Positions 1-8,775 of a DNA stretch of 64,000 nt are shown here, piece after piece. The notes beneath the pieces are model-generated. The model did not search any database. It was not told where the DNA came from and saw nothing but the letters and a program-made list of their open reading frames with translations. Both the position numbers and the translations under genes were made by a program. Source of the stretch: JAICSD01 sp963836665 (GTDB lineage: Bacteria > Acidobacteriota > Vicinamibacteria > Vicinamibacterales > 2-12-FULL-66-21); assembly GCA_963836665.1 (NCBI GenBank), contig CAWIKL010000005.1, forward strand, positions 157,088 through 221,087. The letters are read 5' to 3'. Position 1 is the stretch's first letter, and each line of letters begins with the position of its first letter.

Positions 1-1
1 C

Positions 2-148
2 GCGTCGGCTATCGGCGGGGTGCTCAAGCTGTTCGACGTTCCCGCCGAGGTGCGGGTCACGGAGTGCCGCGCCGCCGGCGGACAGCGCGGCTGCGTCCTG
101 GCGGTGCAGCTGCCCAGCCGTCCCACCGACTCCGCCGTCGCCGCATGA
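2..148 (+). CDS. C-terminal end of an upstream protein (truncated by the window edge)
   Basis: An open frame runs from the window edge to a TGA at 146-148, giving about 48 C-terminal residues including GGVLKLFDVPAEVRV and ECRAAGGQRGC. The short hydrophobic stretch followed by paired cysteines loosely resembles the end of V4R/DUF2378-type domains, but too little is visible to assign a family. Its stop codon overlaps the ATG of the next gene (ATGA at 145-148), so the two are probably co-transcribed and translationally coupled. Start and function lie outside the window. Confidence 0.55.
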   Translation, partial: ASAIGGVLKLFDVPAEVRVTECRAAGGQRGCVLAVQLPSRPTDSAVAA

Positions 149-1722
149 TCTACGCCGTCCTCGCTGCCTCGCTCCTCTGGAACGGCCTCGCGGCGCAGCC
201 GCAGCCGCCGCGGATTCTCGTCGTGCCGTTCGAGACGCCCGGTCGCGACGGGCGCACCTACTGGCTCGGCGAAGCGGCCGCGATCGTCATTACCGATGAT
301 CTCAACGCGCGCGGGCTTGGCGCGATTACCCGCGCCGCGCGCGAGCGCGCTTCGGACCAGTTGCATCTGCCGCCGCAGGCCGCCCTCAGCCGAGCCACCG
401 TGATCAAGGTCGGCGAGCTGGTCGGTGCCGCCGAAGTGATTGTCGGCGAGGTGCGGGTCGAAGGGGACGTCTTGACGGTGCGCGCGCAGCCAATCCGCCT
501 CGACGTCGGCCGCGCCGACACGGAGGTCGTCGAGCACGGCACGCTGTCGGACTTCGTCGCGGTCGTCGAGAAGGTCGCGCGCCGGGTCGCCAGCGGCGGC
601 GCCAACGTGCCGGCGCACGCCGCGCCGTCGCTGCCGGCGTTCGAGTCGTACGTCAAAGGGCTCATAGCCCAGCAGCCGGCGACGCAGGCGCAGTTTCTCG
701 AAGCGGCCCTCAAGGCGGACCCGAGCTACCAGCGCGCACGGCTGGCGCTGTGGGACGTGCGCACCGCGCAGGGAGACCATGCCGGAGCGTTGGCCGCGGT
801 CAAGGCCGTTCCGGAGGAAAGCCCGCTGTCGCGGCGCGCGCGTTTTCTCGCTGCCGTCTCGCTGATCAACCTGAAGCAATACGACGAGGCATTCACGCGG
901 CTGAACCAGTTGCAGGACGGCCCGCCGGATCCCTCCGTGCTGAACGACCTCGGCATCGTCCAGCTGCACCGCACAGCGACACCGGAAACCGGCAAGCCGA
1001 CCTACTATTTCACCAAGGCCGCGGAGCAGGATCCGGACAACGCCGACATCCTGTTCAACCTCGGCTACGCCTATGCCGTCGATCGCGATCCGCAGGGAGC
1101 GATCTACTGGCTGCGCGAGGCGCTGCGGCGCGACGCGACCGATGCCGCCGCGCACTTCGTGCTCGCCGCGGCGCTCGACGCGGCCGGCAACAGCGTCGAA
1201 GCGGCGGGCGAGCGCGAGATTGCCGGCCAGCTTTCGTCGCGCTACGCTGACTCCACGGCCAGGCGCGAGGCGCTGCCGCGCAACCTGGAACGGGTGGCGG
1301 CCGATCTCGACGCCGCCGGTCGCCGCACCGTCGTCGGCCAGGCGATCGCCACGACGGCGCAGCGCGACCAGCAGGACGTCGCCAACTTCCATCTCGAGCG
1401 CGGCCGGCGCCTGTTCCAGGCGGAACAGGATCGCGAGGCGATGGCGGAACTGCAACGCGCGGTGTTCCTGTCACCCTACGAGGCGGAAGCGCACCTGCTG
1501 ATCGGCCGTATCCACCTGCGCGCCGGCCGCCCGCACGAGGCGATCGACGCGCTCAAGATTTCGATCTGGAGCAAGGACTCGGTTGCGGCGCGGGTGACGC
1601 TCGCCGACGCCTACCTGCGCGTGAAAGACGCCGCTGCGGCGCGCACGCAGGCGCAGAAGGCGCTGGCGATGGACCCTGCGTCGGAAGACGCCAAGGCGCT
1701 GCTCCAGAAGATCGGAGGGTAG
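145..1722 (+). CDS. Secreted TPR protein with N-terminal CsgG/FlgO-like domain
   Basis: The protein has 525 residues from the ATG at 145, which overlaps the upstream stop; an in-frame GTG-type extension to 64 would only add an arginine-rich stretch and is rejected. Residues 1-19 are a signal peptide. Residues about 23-150 (RILVVPFETPG, later IKVGELVGAAEVIVGEV) resemble the alpha/beta domain of CsgG/FlgO/TolB-N-like lipoprotein families. From about 165 to the end there are tetratricopeptide-type helical repeats, for example DILFNLGYAYAV and AEAHLLIGRIHLRAG. The likely role is a periplasmic scaffold or assembly factor; no enzymatic motif is visible. The nfeD-like gene begins on the very next base, so an operon is likely. 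The exact partner is unknown. Confidence 0.75.
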   Translation: MIYAVLAASLLWNGLAAQPQPPRILVVPFETPGRDGRTYWLGEAAAIVITDDLNARGLGAITRAARERASDQLHLPPQAALSRATVIKVGELVGAAEVIVGEVRVEGDVLTVRAQPIRLDVGRADTEVVEHGTLSDFVAVVEKVARRVASGGANVPAHAAPSLPAFESYVKGLIAQQPATQAQFLEAALKADPSYQRARLALWDVRTAQGDHAGALAAVKAVPEESPLSRRARFLAAVSLINLKQYDEAFTRLNQLQDGPPDPSVLNDLGIVQLHRTATPETGKPTYYFTKAAEQDPDNADILFNLGYAYAVDRDPQGAIYWLREALRRDATDAAAHFVLAAALDAAGNSVEAAGEREIAGQLSSRYADSTARREALPRNLERVAADLDAAGRRTVVGQAIATTAQRDQQDVANFHLERGRRLFQAEQDREAMAELQRAVFLSPYEAEAHLLIGRIHLRAGRPHEAIDALKISIWSKDSVAARVTLADAYLRVKDAAAARTQAQKALAMDPASEDAKALLQKIGG

Positions 1723-3015
1723 ATGAAGTCCTTTCTCGCCGCGAGCCTGGTCGCGTCGCTGGCGGTCGTCGTCGCCGCCGCCGGCGGTGCGCCGATCGTC
1801 GAGACCGCGACCGTGGACAGCATCATTCACCCGGTCAGCGCGGAATTCATGCGAGCGGCGATCGCCCGGGCGGACGCAGAGGGGGCGGCGCTGATCGTCT
1901 TCACGCTGCACACGCCCGGTGGCCTCCTCGATTCGACGCGTGACATCAACAACGCGATCATCGGCGCCAAGACGCCGGTGGCGATCTTCGTCGGGCCGGC
2001 CGGCTACCGCGCCGCGTCGGCCGGGTTTCTGATCACGATGGCCGCCGACATCGCGGCCATGGCTCCCGGCACCCACATCGGCGCCGCGCACCCGGTGTCG
2101 GGCGACGGGCAGCAGGTCGACGCGGTGATGGCGAAGAAGATGGCCTCCGACACCGCGGCCTACGCCAGGACCCTGGCCGCCCAGCGCGGCCGCAACGTAC
2201 CGCTCGTCGAACAGGCGGTCACCGAGAGCCGCTCGTTCACCGAGCAGGAAGCGATTGGGGCCACCCCGCCGCTGATCGACGTCATCGCCAGCGACGTCCC
2301 GGATCTCATCCGCAAGCTCGATGGACGCACGATTAAACGCTTCAACGGCGCCACAGTGGCGCTCAAGCTGGCCAACGCCGACGTGCGGACGATCGACATG
2401 ACGCTGGCGCAGCGCGTCCTGAGCGCGGTCGCGCACCCGCAGATCGCCTACCTGCTGCTCACCCTCGGCACGCTCGGCCTGACAATCGAATTGTGGAACC
2501 CGGGCGCCGTGCTGCCCGGCGTGGCCGGCGGCGTCTGCCTGCTGCTGGCCTTTTTCGCGCTCCAGGTGCTGCCGGTCAGCTACGCCGGCCTCGCCCTGAT
2601 GCTGCTCGGTTTCGTGCTGCTCGTGCTCGAGGTGAAGGTGACCAGCCACGGCGTGCTCGCCATTGGCGGCACTGCCAGCCTGCTCTTCGGGTCGCTCATG
2701 CTCATCGACTCGCCGCAGCCCGAGCTGCAGATCGGGCTGCGGTTGATCATCCCGGTCACGCTGAGCATCGCCGGCATCCTGATTTTCCTGGTCACGCTCG
2801 GCGTGCGCGCGCAGACGCTGCCCGCGACGACCGGCGAAAGCGGTATGCTGCACGCATCCGGACAAGCCCTGACCCCGATCGTGCCTGGCGGCATGGGCCG
2901 CGTGGCGACGCACGGCGAGATCTGGACCGCGACGGCGTCCGAGTCGATACATGAAGGGGACCCGATCGTCGTGACCGCCGTCCACGGGCTGACCCTGACC
3001 GTGCGGCGCGGGTAA
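1723..3015 (+). CDS. nfeD: NfeD-family membrane serine protease (long form, ClpP-class)
   Basis: The protein has 430 residues. A signal peptide (1-22) is followed by a ClpP/SppA-like protease domain (about 24-220), then hydrophobic membrane segments (about 240-370) and a C-terminal OB-like NfeD domain. The catalytic Ser-Lys dyad can be read directly: Ser99 in YRAASAGF and Lys138/139 in VMAKKM, almost the same spacing as the archaeal PH1510 protease. TPGG at 64-67 is the oxyanion loop. Family members cleave hydrophobic C-termini of stomatin/slipin partners, and the gene for a slipin follows 38 bp downstream, which supports that assignment. It starts immediately after the TPR gene stop. Confidence 0.92.
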   Translation: MKSFLAASLVASLAVVVAAAGGAPIVETATVDSIIHPVSAEFMRAAIARADAEGAALIVFTLHTPGGLLDSTRDINNAIIGAKTPVAIFVGPAGYRAASAGFLITMAADIAAMAPGTHIGAAHPVSGDGQQVDAVMAKKMASDTAAYARTLAAQRGRNVPLVEQAVTESRSFTEQEAIGATPPLIDVIASDVPDLIRKLDGRTIKRFNGATVALKLANADVRTIDMTLAQRVLSAVAHPQIAYLLLTLGTLGLTIELWNPGAVLPGVAGGVCLLLAFFALQVLPVSYAGLALMLLGFVLLVLEVKVTSHGVLAIGGTASLLFGSLMLIDSPQPELQIGLRLIIPVTLSIAGILIFLVTLGVRAQTLPATTGESGMLHASGQALTPIVPGGMGRVATHGEIWTATASESIHEGDPIVVTAVHGLTLTVRRG

Positions 3016-3053
3016 CGCAATAGCGCGGGCCGGTGGCCTGCGAGGAGGCGGTT

Positions 3054-3800
3054 GTGCTGTTTTCCCCGGTGCTCATCGTCATCGTCGTCGTCGCGTTCTA
3101 CGTCTTCAGCTCGATCAAGATCCTCAACGAGTACGAGCGCGCGGTCATCTTCCGGCTCGGCCGCCTGCTGCCGGAGACGAAAACGGGTGTCGTACTGGTC
3201 TTCGCGCCGATCGACAAGATGGCGCGCGTCAGCCTGCGCACGATCGTCATGGACGTGCCGGCGCAGGACATCATCACCCGCGACAACGTGTCGGTGAAGG
3301 TCAACGCCGTCGTCTATTTCCGCGTCATGGATCCGCGCAAGGCGATCAACGAGGTGGAAAGCTACCACTACGCCACCTCGCAGCTGGCGCAGACCACGCT
3401 GCGCAGCGTGCTCGGCCAGGTCGAACTCGATGACCTGCTGTCCGAGCGCGAGCGGCTGAACGCGCAGCTGCAGCAGATCCTCGATCAGCACACCGAGCCG
3501 TGGGGCGTGAAAGTGTCGTCGGTTGAGGTGAAGCAGGTCGATCTCCCGCCCGACATGCAGCGCGCGATGGCCAAGCAGGCGGAAGCCGAGCGCGAGAAGC
3601 GTGCTAAAATCGTACACGCTGCAGGCGAGCTCGAAGCGTCAGTCAAGTTGGCCCAGGCCGCAACGGCGATGTCGGTCGAGCCCATGACGATCACGCTGCG
3701 CTATCTCCAGACGCTTACCGAGATTGCCTCCGAAAAGAACTCGACGATCATCTTTCCGCTGCCCATCGAATTGTTGAACCTGCTGCCGGGCCGGAAATAA
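3054..3800 (+). CDS. Slipin (SPFH/stomatin-family membrane protein), NfeD partner
   Basis: The protein has 248 residues from the GTG at 3054, chosen because a GAGGAG Shine-Dalgarno sits at 3042-3047; an upstream in-frame GTG at 3033 lies before that site. One N-terminal membrane segment (about 5-22) is followed by a complete SPFH/Band 7 domain (NEYERAVIFRLGR to about 200) and the conserved segment SSVEVKQVDLPPDMQRAM. The coiled coil ends in a hydrophobic tail, TIIFPLPIELLNLL, the type of C-terminus that NfeD proteases cut. Pairing with the preceding nfeD is the classic slipin-NfeD operon, implicated in membrane microdomain organisation. Confidence 0.92.
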   Translation: MLFSPVLIVIVVVAFYVFSSIKILNEYERAVIFRLGRLLPETKTGVVLVFAPIDKMARVSLRTIVMDVPAQDIITRDNVSVKVNAVVYFRVMDPRKAINEVESYHYATSQLAQTTLRSVLGQVELDDLLSERERLNAQLQQILDQHTEPWGVKVSSVEVKQVDLPPDMQRAMAKQAEAEREKRAKIVHAAGELEASVKLAQAATAMSVEPMTITLRYLQTLTEIASEKNSTIIFPLPIELLNLLPGRK

Positions 3801-3838
3801 AACCGGGCCGGAAATCAAAGACGGGAAGAAGAAAAGGC

Positions 3839-4531
3839 GTGAGCGAGAGCACACACCACGACGCGTTGCACGACGACGGCTTCCACGAGATTCAGCTCAG
3901 TGGCAAGCAACTCGTCTTCCTGTTCATGGCGACGACCATCGTCGCGGTCGTGATCTTCCTGTGCGGCGTCCAGGTCGGCCGCAACGTCCGCGGCGGCGAT
4001 CGCGTCGGGGCGCCGGAGTCATCCGACACGGTGGCGACGCAGACGACCACTCCCCCTCCCGCCTCGACGCCGACACAGGCGGCCCCCTCGAGTGGGCCGC
4101 CCGCCGCCGAGCCGCCCGCACCGGCGCAGGAACCCGACGACGAGTTGAGTTACGCCAAGCGCCTCCAGCAGGCGGACCCGGCTGCCGGCGACAAAATGGC
4201 ACCGGCGCCGCAACCGGCCGCCGCCAAGCCAGAAAAGCCGGTCGCCAAGCCGGCCGTGACGCAGGCCAAGGTTGAGCCGACCGCGTCGCAGGGACACGCC
4301 GGCCAGTGGATCGTCCAGCTCAGCGCGAATAAGGATCGCGACCAGGCGTCGAAGTCGGCGAAGGATCTGACCGCCAAGGGTTACCCGGCGTTCGTGCTCG
4401 ATCCGGCGCCCGGCGCGCCTGCCATCTATCGCGTCCAGGTCGGCGGCTACTCCCAGCGCGACGCGGCCGAGCAGATCGCCAAGAAACTCGAACACGACGA
4501 GCACTTCAAGCCCTACGTTCGATCGCGGTAG
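3839..4531 (+). CDS. SPOR-domain membrane protein
   Basis: The protein has 230 residues from a GTG at 3839. A short acidic, histidine-containing cytoplasmic head is followed by one membrane segment (about 23-45, LVFLFMATTIVAVVIF). A long Pro/Ala/Thr-rich periplasmic linker leads to a C-terminal SPOR domain (about 152-230; GQWIVQLSANKDRDQ, YRVQVGGYSQRDAAEQ). SPOR domains bind denuded septal peptidoglycan, so a divisome-associated role like FtsN or DedD is plausible but not shown. Length and layout are normal for the type. It lies between the slipin and lnt in the same direction. Confidence 0.85.
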   Translation: MSESTHHDALHDDGFHEIQLSGKQLVFLFMATTIVAVVIFLCGVQVGRNVRGGDRVGAPESSDTVATQTTTPPPASTPTQAAPSSGPPAAEPPAPAQEPDDELSYAKRLQQADPAAGDKMAPAPQPAAAKPEKPVAKPAVTQAKVEPTASQGHAGQWIVQLSANKDRDQASKSAKDLTAKGYPAFVLDPAPGAPAIYRVQVGGYSQRDAAEQIAKKLEHDEHFKPYVRSR

Positions 4532-4539
4532 CTCGCGGC

Positions 4540-6063
4540 GTGGATTTCGTTCTCGCGTTTGTCTCCGGCGCGCTGCTCGCGCTCAGTTTTCCAAAGATCG
4601 GCCACCCCGCCTGCGCGTGGATCGCACTCGCGCCGCTGCTCGTGGCCGTCGCCCATCGCGCCCAGCCGCCGCGCCGCGCCTTTAGCCTCGGTCTGCTGAC
4701 CGGCGCCGTCTACTTCGCCGGCACGCTCTACTGGCTCGTCGAGACGATGACGACGTTTGGCGGCTTGTCGACCCCGCTGGCGGCGTTCGCAGCCGCGATC
4801 CTGGTGGCCTACCTGTCACTCTTTCCCGCATTCTTTGCCCTGATCCAGTCGCGCCTCGTGCGCGCGCTCGGGCGTGGCGCGCTGTTGCTGGCTCCGTGCA
4901 TCTGGGTCGCCTCGGAGATGGGACGCACCTATATCCTCGCCGGCTTTCCGTGGGAGCTGCTCGGCTACAGCCAGGCCGGCGTCCTGCCGATCGCGCAGCT
5001 GGCCAGCGTGTTCGGCGTCTACGGGCTCTCGGGATTCGTTGCGATGGTGAGCGCGGCCGCGGCCTATGGCACGCTGGCGCGCGGCGCCGCGCGGTGGCGC
5101 GTCGTGGCGGCGGCGCTGGCGCTGGTCGTGCTCGCCGGCCTGTGGGGCACACTGCGGCTGCGCGCGTCGACGCTGACGCACGAAGGCACGCCGGTGCGCG
5201 TCGCGGTGCTGCAAGGCAACATTCTGCAGGACCAGAAATGGGACCCGGCGATGGCCGGACCGATCATGCAGCGCTACGTCGAACTGTCGCGCGAGGCCAT
5301 CGGCAGGGGCGCCCAGTTCCTGTTGTGGCCCGAGTCGGCGCTGCCGCGCCCCTACGACGAAAGCGTCGCCGCCGGGGACGCCGTCCGCCGGCTGGCGCGC
5401 GAGGCGCACGTGACGCTGCTGGTCGGCAGCGACCAGGTCGAGCCGGTTCGCCCCGTCGATCAGGCGAAGCCGCAGATGCGGTTCTACAACGCGGCCTACC
5501 TGATTCAGCCGGACGGTTCGACCGGCGCCATCTACCGCAAGATCCACCTGGTGCCCTTCGGCGAGTACGTGCCGTTCACGCGCGTCCTCTTTTTCGTCAA
5601 GCCGATCGTCGAGGCAGTTTCGGACTTCAGCCCGGGCACCGAGGCGCTGGCACTGCCGGTTGCCGGGCACCACGCCAGTACCGCGATCTGCTACGAAGTG
5701 ATCTTCTCCAGCCTGATTCGCGACTTCGTCGAGCACGGCAGCGAGCTGCTGACGACGATCACCAACGACTCCTGGTATGGGCGCTCGTCGGCCGCCTACC
5801 AGCACTGGCAGCAGGCGTCGCTGCGGTCGATCGAGGAGGGGCGCTACCTGGCGCGCGCCGCCAACACTGGCATCAGCGGGTTCGTCGATCCCTACGGCCG
5901 CGTGCTCCAGGCGTCGGATCTCTTCACGAGCGCGGTCATGACCGAAGACCTGCGTTTCCTGACCGCGCGCACCGTCTACAGCCGTATCGGCGATGTCGCC
6001 GGCTGGCTCTCGGTGGCGCTGACCGTCGCTGCGCTGCTCGCCACGCGCCGCAGGGTAAGATAG
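4540..6063 (+). CDS. lnt: Apolipoprotein N-acyltransferase
   Basis: The protein has 507 residues from a GTG at 4540 (E. coli Lnt has 512). It N-acylates the diacylglyceryl cysteine of apolipoproteins at the inner membrane, the last maturation step before Lol-dependent export. Several N-terminal membrane helices are followed by a nitrilase-type domain (about 220-480) and a final helix. The catalytic triad is visible: Glu265 in WPESALP, Lys334 in YRKIHLVPFGEYVP and Cys384 in AICYEVIF, matching E. coli E267/K335/C387. It ends 10 bp before prfB. The presence of lolC/lolD at 30.6-32.5 kb fits lipoprotein traffic. Confidence 0.95.
   Translation: MDFVLAFVSGALLALSFPKIGHPACAWIALAPLLVAVAHRAQPPRRAFSLGLLTGAVYFAGTLYWLVETMTTFGGLSTPLAAFAAAILVAYLSLFPAFFALIQSRLVRALGRGALLLAPCIWVASEMGRTYILAGFPWELLGYSQAGVLPIAQLASVFGVYGLSGFVAMVSAAAAYGTLARGAARWRVVAAALALVVLAGLWGTLRLRASTLTHEGTPVRVAVLQGNILQDQKWDPAMAGPIMQRYVELSREAIGRGAQFLLWPESALPRPYDESVAAGDAVRRLAREAHVTLLVGSDQVEPVRPVDQAKPQMRFYNAAYLIQPDGSTGAIYRKIHLVPFGEYVPFTRVLFFVKPIVEAVSDFSPGTEALALPVAGHHASTAICYEVIFSSLIRDFVEHGSELLTTITNDSWYGRSSAAYQHWQQASLRSIEEGRYLARAANTGISGFVDPYGRVLQASDLFTSAVMTEDLRFLTARTVYSRIGDVAGWLSVALTVAALLATRRRVR
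6056..6061 (+). promoter_or_regulatory. Candidate -10 element for prfB
   Basis: TAAGAT lies inside the last codons of lnt, 12 bp upstream of the prfB ATG. The same TAnnAT-type hexamer recurs a few bases upstream of several genes in this window. No clear -35 box is seen, so this is tentative. Confidence 0.35.
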
Positions 6064-6073
6064 AAGGGCGCTT

Positions 6074-7217
6074 ATGTCGACTCTCCAGCCAGACGAACAG
6101 CTCCGCCGGTACCAGGACCTCGCTCGACGTGGGTCCGATCTGCGGAGCTATCTTTGACGCGGCGAAGCCCGCAGACGAACTCGCCAAGATAGAGCAGAAG
6201 GCCGCCGATCCGGATTTCTGGAAGGACCAGGCGACCGCGCAAAAGACACTGCAGCGGCGCAAGGCGCTCGAAGCGGACGTCACCCTCAGCGCGTCATTGA
6301 AGCGCCGCGCCGACGATGTCGCGGTGCTCGTGGAGTGGCTGCAGGCGGGCGAGGAGGTCCTGGCGGATCTCGCTCGGGGGCTCGACGAGCTCGAGACCGA
6401 GGTCACCGCCGGCGAGACCAAGAAGATGCTCGGCGGCGAGCACGATCGCAGCAACGCCATCATCACGATTCATCCGGGTGCCGGCGGTACCGAGTCGCAG
6501 GACTGGGCCGAGATGCTGCTGCGAATGTACTTGCGCTGGTCGGAGCGCCGCGGCTTCAAGCGCGAGGTCATGGACATGCAGCCGGGTGACGAGGCCGGCA
6601 TCAAGAGCGCGACGCTGGCCATCTACGGCGACTACGCCTACGGACTGCTTCTCGCCGAGGCCGGCGTGCACCGGCTCGTCCGCATCTCGCCGTTCGACCA
6701 GGCGGCGCGGCGGCACACGTCGTTCGCCTCGCTCTACGTCTGGCCGGAGCTACCTGATGACGCCGACGTCGAGATCGACGAAAAAGACCTGCGCGTCGAC
6801 ACCTTCCGTTCGAGCGGCGCCGGCGGCCAGCACGTCAACGTCACCGATTCGGCGATCCGCATCACACACATTCCGACCGGCATCGTCGTCTCCTGCCAGA
6901 ACGAACGCTCGCAGCACAAGAACCGTGCCCAGGCGATGAAGGTACTGAAGTCGCGGCTGTTCGACATGAAGACGAAGGAGCAGGAGGCCAAGCTGGCGCA
7001 GCTTGGCGGCGAGAAGCGCGACATCGCGTTTGGCAGCCAGATCCGCAACTACGTCCTGCAGCCCTACCAGATGGTCAAGGACCTGCGCACCAGGGAGCAG
7101 ACCGGCGACGTCAGCCGCGTGCTCGACGGCGACATCGACAACTTCATCAAGGCCTACCTGATGAAGAAGGCGGCCGGCGCCCTGTTGACTCCCACCGACG
7201 CCTCTGACGACGAGTAG
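6074..7217 (+). CDS. prfB: Peptide chain release factor 2, expressed by programmed +1 frameshift
   Basis: Translation starts at the ATG at 6074 and meets an in-frame TGA at 6155-6157 after 27 codons; shifting +1 at CTT-TGA-C joins the main frame (DAAKPADELAKIEQ onward), giving 380 residues (E. coli RF2 365). This is the autoregulatory site of RF2, which recognises UGA and UAA and so controls its own synthesis. RF2 features are all present: the SPF tripeptide that reads the stop codon (RISPFDQAARRHTSF) and the GGQ peptidyl-tRNA hydrolysis motif (SGAGGQHVNVTDSAI). The annotation must join the two frames; a caller that ignores recoding either truncates it or fuses it to lnt's alternative frame. 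Confidence 0.96.
6143..6158 (+). promoter_or_regulatory. prfB +1 recoding site (CTTTGAC with upstream SD-like GGAG)
   Basis: CGGAG at 6143-6147 is an internal Shine-Dalgarno-like sequence; CTATCTTTGAC follows at 6148-6158. The E. coli site is the same CTTTGAC with an SD-like element three bases before CTT; here the gap is four. CTT is the slippery P-site codon, TGA the slow stop, and C at 6158 the classic +1 context for weak termination. Confidence 0.93.
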
Positions 7218-7240
7218 GCTGAGGCATCGGTCTTCGGTCA

Positions 7241-8125
7241 ATGGTGATGCAGACTGGCGAATGCCAGGAACAGCTCAGTCGCGAAGCGCTGCCAGAGAAA
7301 CGTCACGCCGGCGCGTCCGCGAGGTCAGGTAGAATTCCTGCCACTCTGACCCGGCACTCGTACGCTTCGATTATCGTGCTTGCCCTCGGCCTGCTCGCCG
7401 CGGCCGTTCCCGCGTCGGCCCAGACGGATGAAATCCAGGTCTACGACGGCGGACTCGCTCCCAAAGGCGTCTTCAACCTGACGCTGCACTCGAACTTCAC
7501 GCCGAGCGGCATCAAAGAACCGTCCTTTCCGGGAGCGGTCGTCGCTGACAAGTCGTTCAACGGCGTGCCCGAGTGGGCGCTGGGCGTCACCGACTGGTTC
7601 GAGGCGGGCCTCTACATGCCGCTCTACAGCCGCGACAACGAGACGGGCTGGGGGCTGAACGGCTTCAAGTTGCGCGCGCTCTTCGCCGTACCGAAGGCGG
7701 ACGATCGCCGGTTCTTCTACGGCGCCAACTTCGAGTTCAGCATCAACGCCAAACGCTGGGACACGTCGCGCTTCACATCAGAGGTGCGGCCGATCATCGG
7801 CTGGCATCTCGACCGCTACGACATCATCGTCAATCCAATTGTCGACACCGCGTATGACGGGCTCGGCAACCTCGATTTCGCGCCCTCGACGCGGCTGGCC
7901 TTCAATCCGACAAAAACCTGGGCTGTCGCCGCCGAAGGCTACTTCGACTTCGGTCCGCTGCACGATCTCTACGGTTCCCACCAGCGCGGCGAGCAGATCT
8001 ACGGCGTCTTCGATCACACCGGCGGGTGGATGGACATCGAGGGAGGCATCGGCTTCGGCCTCAATTCGGCCTCCGACAAGGTGACGCTGAAATTGATCTT
8101 GTCGAAAGACTTGAATAAAAAGTAA
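7241..8125 (+). CDS. Predicted outer-membrane beta-barrel protein, family not recognised
   Basis: The frame can open at the ATG at 7241 (294 residues), but the first 35-45 residues look non-coding. A TAGAAT -10-like box at 7330-7335 and a good signal peptide that would begin near a CTG at 7346 or GTG at 7376 (VLALGLLAAAVPASAQ) favour a later start, with cleavage before QTDEIQVYDGG. The mature part is full of alternating amphipathic strands (WALGVTDWFEAGLYMPLY, FYGANFEFSINAK) and ends in a strand, as barrels do. Function is unknown; transporters or surface proteins of unknown substrate are possible. It stands alone downstream of prfB. Confidence 0.7.
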   Translation: MVMQTGECQEQLSREALPEKRHAGASARSGRIPATLTRHSYASIIVLALGLLAAAVPASAQTDEIQVYDGGLAPKGVFNLTLHSNFTPSGIKEPSFPGAVVADKSFNGVPEWALGVTDWFEAGLYMPLYSRDNETGWGLNGFKLRALFAVPKADDRRFFYGANFEFSINAKRWDTSRFTSEVRPIIGWHLDRYDIIVNPIVDTAYDGLGNLDFAPSTRLAFNPTKTWAVAAEGYFDFGPLHDLYGSHQRGEQIYGVFDHTGGWMDIEGGIGFGLNSASDKVTLKLILSKDLNKK

Positions 8126-8237
8126 CGGATTGGCGATTGCCGAGTGCAGATTGGCGATTGACGGATTGGCGATTGGTGATTGGCGATTGGAAATTGCTGA
8201 TTGGCGATTGCATTGGCGACTGCCATTGGCGATTGAA
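8126..8237 (+). repeat. Degenerate GGCGATTGG-type repeat tract, left arm
   Basis: About ten degenerate copies of an 8-12 bp unit around ATTGGCGATTG follow directly after the stop codon of the barrel gene. Copies are unevenly spaced, so it is neither a simple satellite nor a CRISPR. The complementary dialect (CAATCGCCAATT) appears at 8776-8863, beyond the four-helix-bundle gene, so the two tracts could pair as the arms of a long inverted repeat. Confidence 0.85.
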
Positions 8238-8361
8238 GAATTCGCAACTCTGTCGTGGGGCGAAGGCCGCAGGAACTGCGATCCTCCTGTCGAGACACAA
8301 CAGAAACCGCCGGATTCTTGGCTGACTTCGGTTGGCGCCTCGGATGCAATGTCCCTGGCGC

Positions 8362-8775
8362 ATGAATCCGAAGGCGCTCGAATTGCAGGCCAGAACTCAG
8401 AGATTCGCCAGTGCGGTGATCGCTTTCTGCGAGAGGCTTCCGAAAGATCTTGCCACCCAGAAGATCGTCGGACAACTTCTCGATTCGGCGGGGTCGACCG
8501 ATAGCAACTACCGCGCGACCTGCCGGGCCCGTAGCCCCGAGGAGTTCATCGCGAAGGTCGGCGTTGCCGCAGAGGAAGCCGACGAATCCAAAGGCTGGCT
8601 GGAATTACTGGTGAAGGCCGGAAAAACCAGTATCGAGGTGGCCGGCGCGTTGATCAAGGAAGCCGACGAACTGACCGCGATCTTCGTCGCCTCGCGGATT
8701 ACCGTCCAGCGCAACCGAGCCGAGCGCCAGCAGTTCCAAAAGCAGATGCGTCTCTCACGCCGCAAGCCGAAGTAA
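8362..8775 (+). CDS. Four-helix-bundle protein (S23 rRNA-intervening-sequence / Avd-like family)
   Basis: The protein has 137 residues from the ATG at 8362 (MNPKALELQ; an in-frame ATG at 8344 adds six residues). It carries the family pattern: FCERLPKDLATQKIVGQLL, then AGSTDSNYRATCRARSPEEF, KVGVAAEEADESKGWLELL and a basic tail. Family members were first found inside 23S rRNA intervening sequences; relatives act as Avd accessory proteins of diversity-generating retroelements and as basic nucleic-acid-binding bundles. Here there is no rRNA gene or reverse transcriptase nearby. It is bracketed by oppositely oriented repeat tracts (8126-8237 and 8776-8863), which suggests a mobile or formerly mobile cassette. 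Molecular function is unknown. Confidence 0.88.
   Translation: MNPKALELQARTQRFASAVIAFCERLPKDLATQKIVGQLLDSAGSTDSNYRATCRARSPEEFIAKVGVAAEEADESKGWLELLVKAGKTSIEVAGALIKEADELTAIFVASRITVQRNRAERQQFQKQMRLSRRKPK

Noticed and set aside
1471..2985. Long minus-strand open frame (504 codons) opposite the TPR and nfeD genes
   Set aside because: Composition is that of a high-GC antisense shadow (rich in R, G, H, D, no recognisable domain), while the plus strand encodes clear families.
4896..7217. 773-codon frame that appears to fuse lnt's alternative frame to release factor 2
   Set aside because: The first half is a shadow of lnt; the prfB start at 6074 with its programmed frameshift explains the second half.
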